Shown: positions 7,461 through 9,865 of the stretch, piece after piece
How positions within the stretch are numbered: the first letter of the stretch is position 1
Layout: the number at the start of each line of letters is the position of its first letter
Origin: an uncultured beta proteobacterium
GTDB taxonomy: Bacteria; Pseudomonadota; Gammaproteobacteria; Burkholderiales; Burkholderiaceae_C
Reading direction: 5' to 3'
DNA: 9,865 bases
NCBI GenBank assembly: GCA_903920405.1
Contig: CAIXMC010000136.1
Span: forward strand, 1 to 9,865
The notes under the pieces: generated by a model
The model's input: the letters and a program-made list of their open reading frames with translations, nothing else
What the model was told of the DNA's origin: nothing
The model's database searches: none
Translations under genes and position numbers: made by a program

Positions 7461-9122
7461 TCAGCGCAATGCCTTGAATCGCACTCGCTTGGGTTTGGCA
7501 CCTTCTTCACCCAGTCGCGCACGCTTGTCAGCTTCGTATTCGTGGTAATTACCATCAAAAAATGTCCATTGGCTATTGCCCTCGCACGCAAGAATGTGAG
7601 TTGCAATACGATCTAAAAACCAGCGGTCATGGCTGATGACCATGATAGAACCCGCAAATTCCAGAAGAGCTTCTTCAAGCGCACGCAAGGTTTCAACATC
7701 CAGGTCGTTGGAAGGTTCATCGAGCATCAGCACATTGCCGCCTGCAATCAGGGTTTTGGCCAAATGCAGACGGCCACGTTCACCACCCGACAGTGTACCC
7801 ACACGTTTTTGCTGATCAGCCCCATTGAAGTTGAAACGACCGCAATAGGCACGGCTGGCCATGGTGAATTTGCCGATGTTAATCATATCAAGCCCACCTG
7901 AGACATCTTCCCAAACGGTTTTTTCATTGCTCAAGTCGTCGCGGTGTTGATCGACAAACGCCATTTTGACAGTAGAACCTATGTGGACAGTGCCACTGTC
8001 AGGTTGCTGCTGGCCAGAAATCATGCGAAACAGGGTGGATTTACCAGCACCGTTGGGGCCAATAATACCCACAATAGCACCTGCTGGCACCTGAAAGCTC
8101 AAGTTGTCAATCAGCAAACGATCTCCGAATGACTTGCTCACGTTGGAAAATTCAATGACATCGTTGCCCAGACGGTCAGCCACTGGAATGAAAATTTCAT
8201 TGGTTTCATTGCGCTTTTGGTATTCAAAATCAGACAGTTCTTCAAACCGTGCCAAGCGAGCCTTGCTTTTGGCCTGACGCGCCTTGGGGTTTTGGCGTGA
8301 CCATTCCAGCTCTTTTTTCAATGCCTTGGCGCGAGACTCTTCGCTTTTGTGTTCTTGTACCAAACGCGCCTGCTTTTGTTCCATCCATGAACTGTAATTG
8401 CCCTTGTAGGGAATGCCAACACCTCGGTCAAGCTCAAGAATCCACTCGGCAGCATTGTCCAAAAAATAGCGGTCATGGGTGATGGCGACTACTGTGCCTG
8501 AATAGCGTTGCAAAAATTGTTCAAGCCAATCAACAGATTCAGCGTCTAAGTGGTTGGTGGGTTCGTCCAGTAGCAGCATGTCAGGGTGCGAGAGCAACAA
8601 GCGGCACAGCGCCACACGACGTTTTTCACCACCTGATAACAAGGCAATTTTTGCATCCCAGGGTGGAAGGCGAAGTGCATCGGCAGCAATTTCCAGTTGA
8701 TGTTCAGAATCCGTTCCTGCTGTGGCAATGATGGCTTCAAGCTCTGCCTGCTCAACTGCCAAGGCATCAAAATCAGCATTTTCCTCACCATAAGCCACAT
8801 AGACTTCTTCAAGGCGTGCCTTGGCGGAAAATACTTTGCCCATACCAGCTTCAATGCTTTCACGCACATTTTGGGCAGGGTCAAGTTGAGGCTCTTGAGG
8901 TAAATAACCAATGTTCAAGCCAGGCATGGGCAGAGCTTCTCCCTCAATATCCTTGTCAAGCCCCGCCATAATTTTCAGCAGGGTCGATTTGCCAGAACCG
9001 TTGGTGCCAAGCACACCAATTTTGGCACCGGGGAAAAAACTCAGCGAAATATTCTTGAGGATATGGCGCTTGGGCGGCACCATTTTGCCGACGCTGTTCA
9101 TTGTAAAAACGTATTGAGCCAT
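7461..9122 (-). CDS. ettA: energy-dependent translational throttle protein EttA (ABC-F ATPase)
   Basis: A 553-residue ABC-F protein, nearly the length of E. coli EttA (555) and similar along its whole length. EttA binds the ribosomal E site and, in an ADP/ATP-dependent way, gates the first steps of elongation. Two ABC domains are present: Walker A GTNGSGKST (39-47), signature LSGGE (162-166), LLLDEP (183-188); and GPNGAGKST (355-363), LSGGE (444-448), LMLDEP (465-470). The arm insertion lies at about 95-140. The tRNA-interaction linker runs from about 242 to 302 and includes the basic stretch SRQNPKARQAKSKARL. All ATPase residues expected are present. The ATG at 9122 gives the conserved MAQYVFTMNSVGK start; no strong Shine-Dalgarno is visible. 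Repeat D ends 38 bp upstream, so the promoter must lie in or beyond it, or in those 38 bp. Confidence 0.96.
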   Translation of the reverse strand: MAQYVFTMNSVGKMVPPKRHILKNISLSFFPGAKIGVLGTNGSGKSTLLKIMAGLDKDIEGEALPMPGLNIGYLPQEPQLDPAQNVRESIEAGMGKVFSAKARLEEVYVAYGEENADFDALAVEQAELEAIIATAGTDSEHQLEIAADALRLPPWDAKIALLSGGEKRRVALCRLLLSHPDMLLLDEPTNHLDAESVDWLEQFLQRYSGTVVAITHDRYFLDNAAEWILELDRGVGIPYKGNYSSWMEQKQARLVQEHKSEESRAKALKKELEWSRQNPKARQAKSKARLARFEELSDFEYQKRNETNEIFIPVADRLGNDVIEFSNVSKSFGDRLLIDNLSFQVPAGAIVGIIGPNGAGKSTLFRMISGQQQPDSGTVHIGSTVKMAFVDQHRDDLSNEKTVWEDVSGGLDMINIGKFTMASRAYCGRFNFNGADQQKRVGTLSGGERGRLHLAKTLIAGGNVLMLDEPSNDLDVETLRALEEALLEFAGSIMVISHDRWFLDRIATHILACEGNSQWTFFDGNYHEYEADKRARLGEEGAKPKRVRFKALR

Positions 9123-9160
9123 ATAACGATCACTAAAATTGAAAAGAGAGGATTATCCTA
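9123..9160 (-). promoter_or_regulatory. ettA upstream gap with a possible -10 at the repeat D border
   Basis: On the minus strand the repeat edge and the gap read TTATTA, 16 bases, GATAAT, leading toward ettA. GATAAT matches the -10 consensus at five of six bases; TTATTA is a poor -35 and lies inside repeat D. If used, this would be a hybrid promoter completed by the repeat. The distance to the ettA ATG is compatible with a short leader. Weak evidence. Confidence 0.2.
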
Positions 9161-9321
9161 AGGATATGGTCAATAATAAGTTCCGCATTTGGCCGTCAGA
9201 GTTGGAATGCAATGCTAGGCGCAAATCGCGCAGTGTGGCCTAGCCACATAAGCGATTTGTAACGACGCAGTGCGCCCAAATCCGACGAGCCAAATGCGGA
9301 ACTTATTATTGACCATATCCT
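9161..9321. repeat. long palindromic repeat, copy D (MITE-like, 161 bp)
   Basis: The arms 9161-9193 (AGGATATGGTC onward) and 9289-9321 (ending GACCATATCCT) are perfect 33-bp inverted repeats. Inside, CAAATCGC pairs with GCGATTTG and TGTGGC with GCCACA around the loop CTA. The interior is nearly identical to copies A and B. Left of it, ATTATCCT followed by one A looks like the end of another copy, as at the A/B junction. Right of it is the 12-mer border AAGTGGGAAGCC, and then a broken gene. No gene is encoded inside. Confidence 0.9.
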
Positions 9322-9333
9322 AAGTGGGAAGCC
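9322..9333. repeat. 12-bp border sequence beside repeat D (AAGTGGGAAGCC)
   Basis: This is the exact reverse complement of the sequence left of repeat A (924-935) and the same as 9-20. In the frame of the broken gene on the minus strand it encodes GFPL, so it lies at or inside the breakpoint. It may be the outer end of the repeat family or a border produced by recombination between A and D. Confidence 0.6.
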
Positions 9334-9636
9334 ATCCTGTCGATGGACACTGCCGATTTTTGAATCAGCCAGAGCTGTTGTGGCCACGGCATAAGTGGCA
9401 TTGCCACCATCGCCGGTGTCTGCCATAAAGTCAAACCAGAAATTGTCGTCGCTGCTTCGACTGCGGTCTATCAGCGTCAAAGGCAGTGTGAAATTTTCAC
9501 GCTCATCGCGGTTTCTGAATTGGTTCAGCGACAACAGCACATCCAACGCAATTTTAAAAAGCACCAACGGGTGATACCAGCAGACGGGAGGGCGTAGGTG
9601 GGGCGCAACATCACGTCCGAAGCGAAAATTTGTCAT
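9322..9636 (-). pseudogene. 5' fragment of a metallophosphoesterase-like gene, cut off at repeat D
   Basis: From the ATG at 9636 the frame gives about 100 residues of natural-looking protein, then passes through the 12-mer border into repeat D, where it reads repeat-derived residues and stops at 9196. The part FWFDFMADTGDGGNATYAVA (about 66-85) resembles the start of a family of large calcineurin-like phosphoesterases that carry WFDY-ADTGDG-NxTYAVA near the N-terminus; that is recalled, not searched. The phosphoesterase catalytic motifs, which would come later, are absent. AAGG lies a few bases upstream of the ATG as a weak Shine-Dalgarno. The remainder of the gene is not in the window. The true breakpoint may be a little inside the coding sequence (about 9334-9370), where the protein stops resembling the family. 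Truncation is clear from the sequence; family identity is moderate. Confidence 0.55.
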
Positions 9637-9865
9637 GATGATGCCTTGTTGGGTTTGGGTAGTACTGCCTGTCCGTCACTATTTCAAGTGATGTGCAAGA
9701 ATTTTTCTTGGAAGTTAATATTAAGTTAATAAGTAATATACATGATTATACATATTAGGTTATTAACCCTATCCTAATGGCTTGACAAATGAGAAAAATC
9801 CAAGTCAAGCATATACGATGGCGACTCTTGAGCCGATTCAGGCAAGGTAACAGTAACAGACGTTA
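9637..9865. other. AT-rich intergenic region with several short palindromes, no gene supported
   Basis: The region upstream of the broken gene holds CAAGAA-TTT-TTCTTG (9696-9710), the palindrome TTAATATTAA (9715-9724), and GCTTGAC (9780-9786) inverted as GTCAAGC (9804-9810). A minus-strand TATAAT (plus-strand ATTATA, 9745-9750) could be the -10 of the broken gene about 108 bp from its ATG, but no good -35 lies at 17-18 bp. A plus-strand frame from ATG 9789 stays open to the window end (25 codons, very basic), too short to judge. The palindromes may be regulator sites; nothing shows which. Confidence 0.4.
9766..9777. repeat. possible solo end of the long palindromic repeat
   Basis: ACCCTATCCTAA is the exact reverse complement of the first 12 bp at the left edge of copy C (TTAGGATAGGGT, 7271-7282). 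The next bases also share an AATAA-like stretch, but no arm or core follows. It may be a degraded remnant or a coincidence in AT-rich DNA. Confidence 0.3.

Noticed and set aside
9789..9865. Start of a plus-strand gene running off the window (begins MRKIQVKHIRW)
   Set aside because: Only 25 codons are visible, there is no Shine-Dalgarno, and the composition is too biased to judge.

Overview
The window looks like the chromosome of a proteobacterium, most likely a betaproteobacterium close to Burkholderiales. The reasons are a DUF1631-family protein, EttA and Mfd of proteobacterial type, a YafJ-type amidotransferase, and a dRS3-like intergenic repeat (ATTCCC-N8-GGGAAT). This placement is inference from protein similarity recalled by eye; no search was run. 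Base composition looks near 50% GC in the genes and lower in the intergenic stretches.

Layout: a dRS3-like repeat lies at 1-63. A complete class II glutamine amidotransferase (yafJ-like, +) runs 131-916. Two head-to-tail copies (A 936-1096, B 1098-1259) of a long palindromic repeat follow. A leader with two hairpins, one with a 20-bp stem, precedes mfd (+, 1382-4846), the transcription-repair coupling factor. A 250-bp convergent gap (4847-5096) contains no gene I can support. On the minus strand are a DUF1631 protein of unknown function (5097-7262), a third repeat copy (C 7273-7445), ettA (7461-9122) and a fourth copy (D 9161-9321). D, or a recombination event at D, cuts off a minus-strand gene after its first ~100 codons (9322-9636); that fragment resembles the N-terminus of a metallophosphoesterase-like protein. 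The last 229 bp are AT-rich, with short palindromes and no convincing gene.

The protein genes are ordinary housekeeping or conserved genes. ettA and the DUF1631 gene would lie only about 25 bp apart without repeat C, so they probably formed an operon that C has split. mfd and yafJ are each bordered by a repeat but do not form an obvious pathway with their neighbours.

The most unusual content is the repeat family: four copies in 9.9 kb, all outside intact genes, about 161-173 bp, with 33-bp inverted arms that are perfect in A and D. The copies differ from one another in the arms, yet the two arms of a copy usually carry the same change, so the hairpin is kept while the sequence drifts. Each copy also has a smaller central hairpin. 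No transposase is encoded in the window, so this is best described as a MITE-like or REP-like non-autonomous element whose family I do not recognise. A 12-bp border sequence (GGCTTCCCACTT) sits outside copy A and, inverted, outside copy D, and a third copy lies inside the dRS3-like repeat at the left edge.
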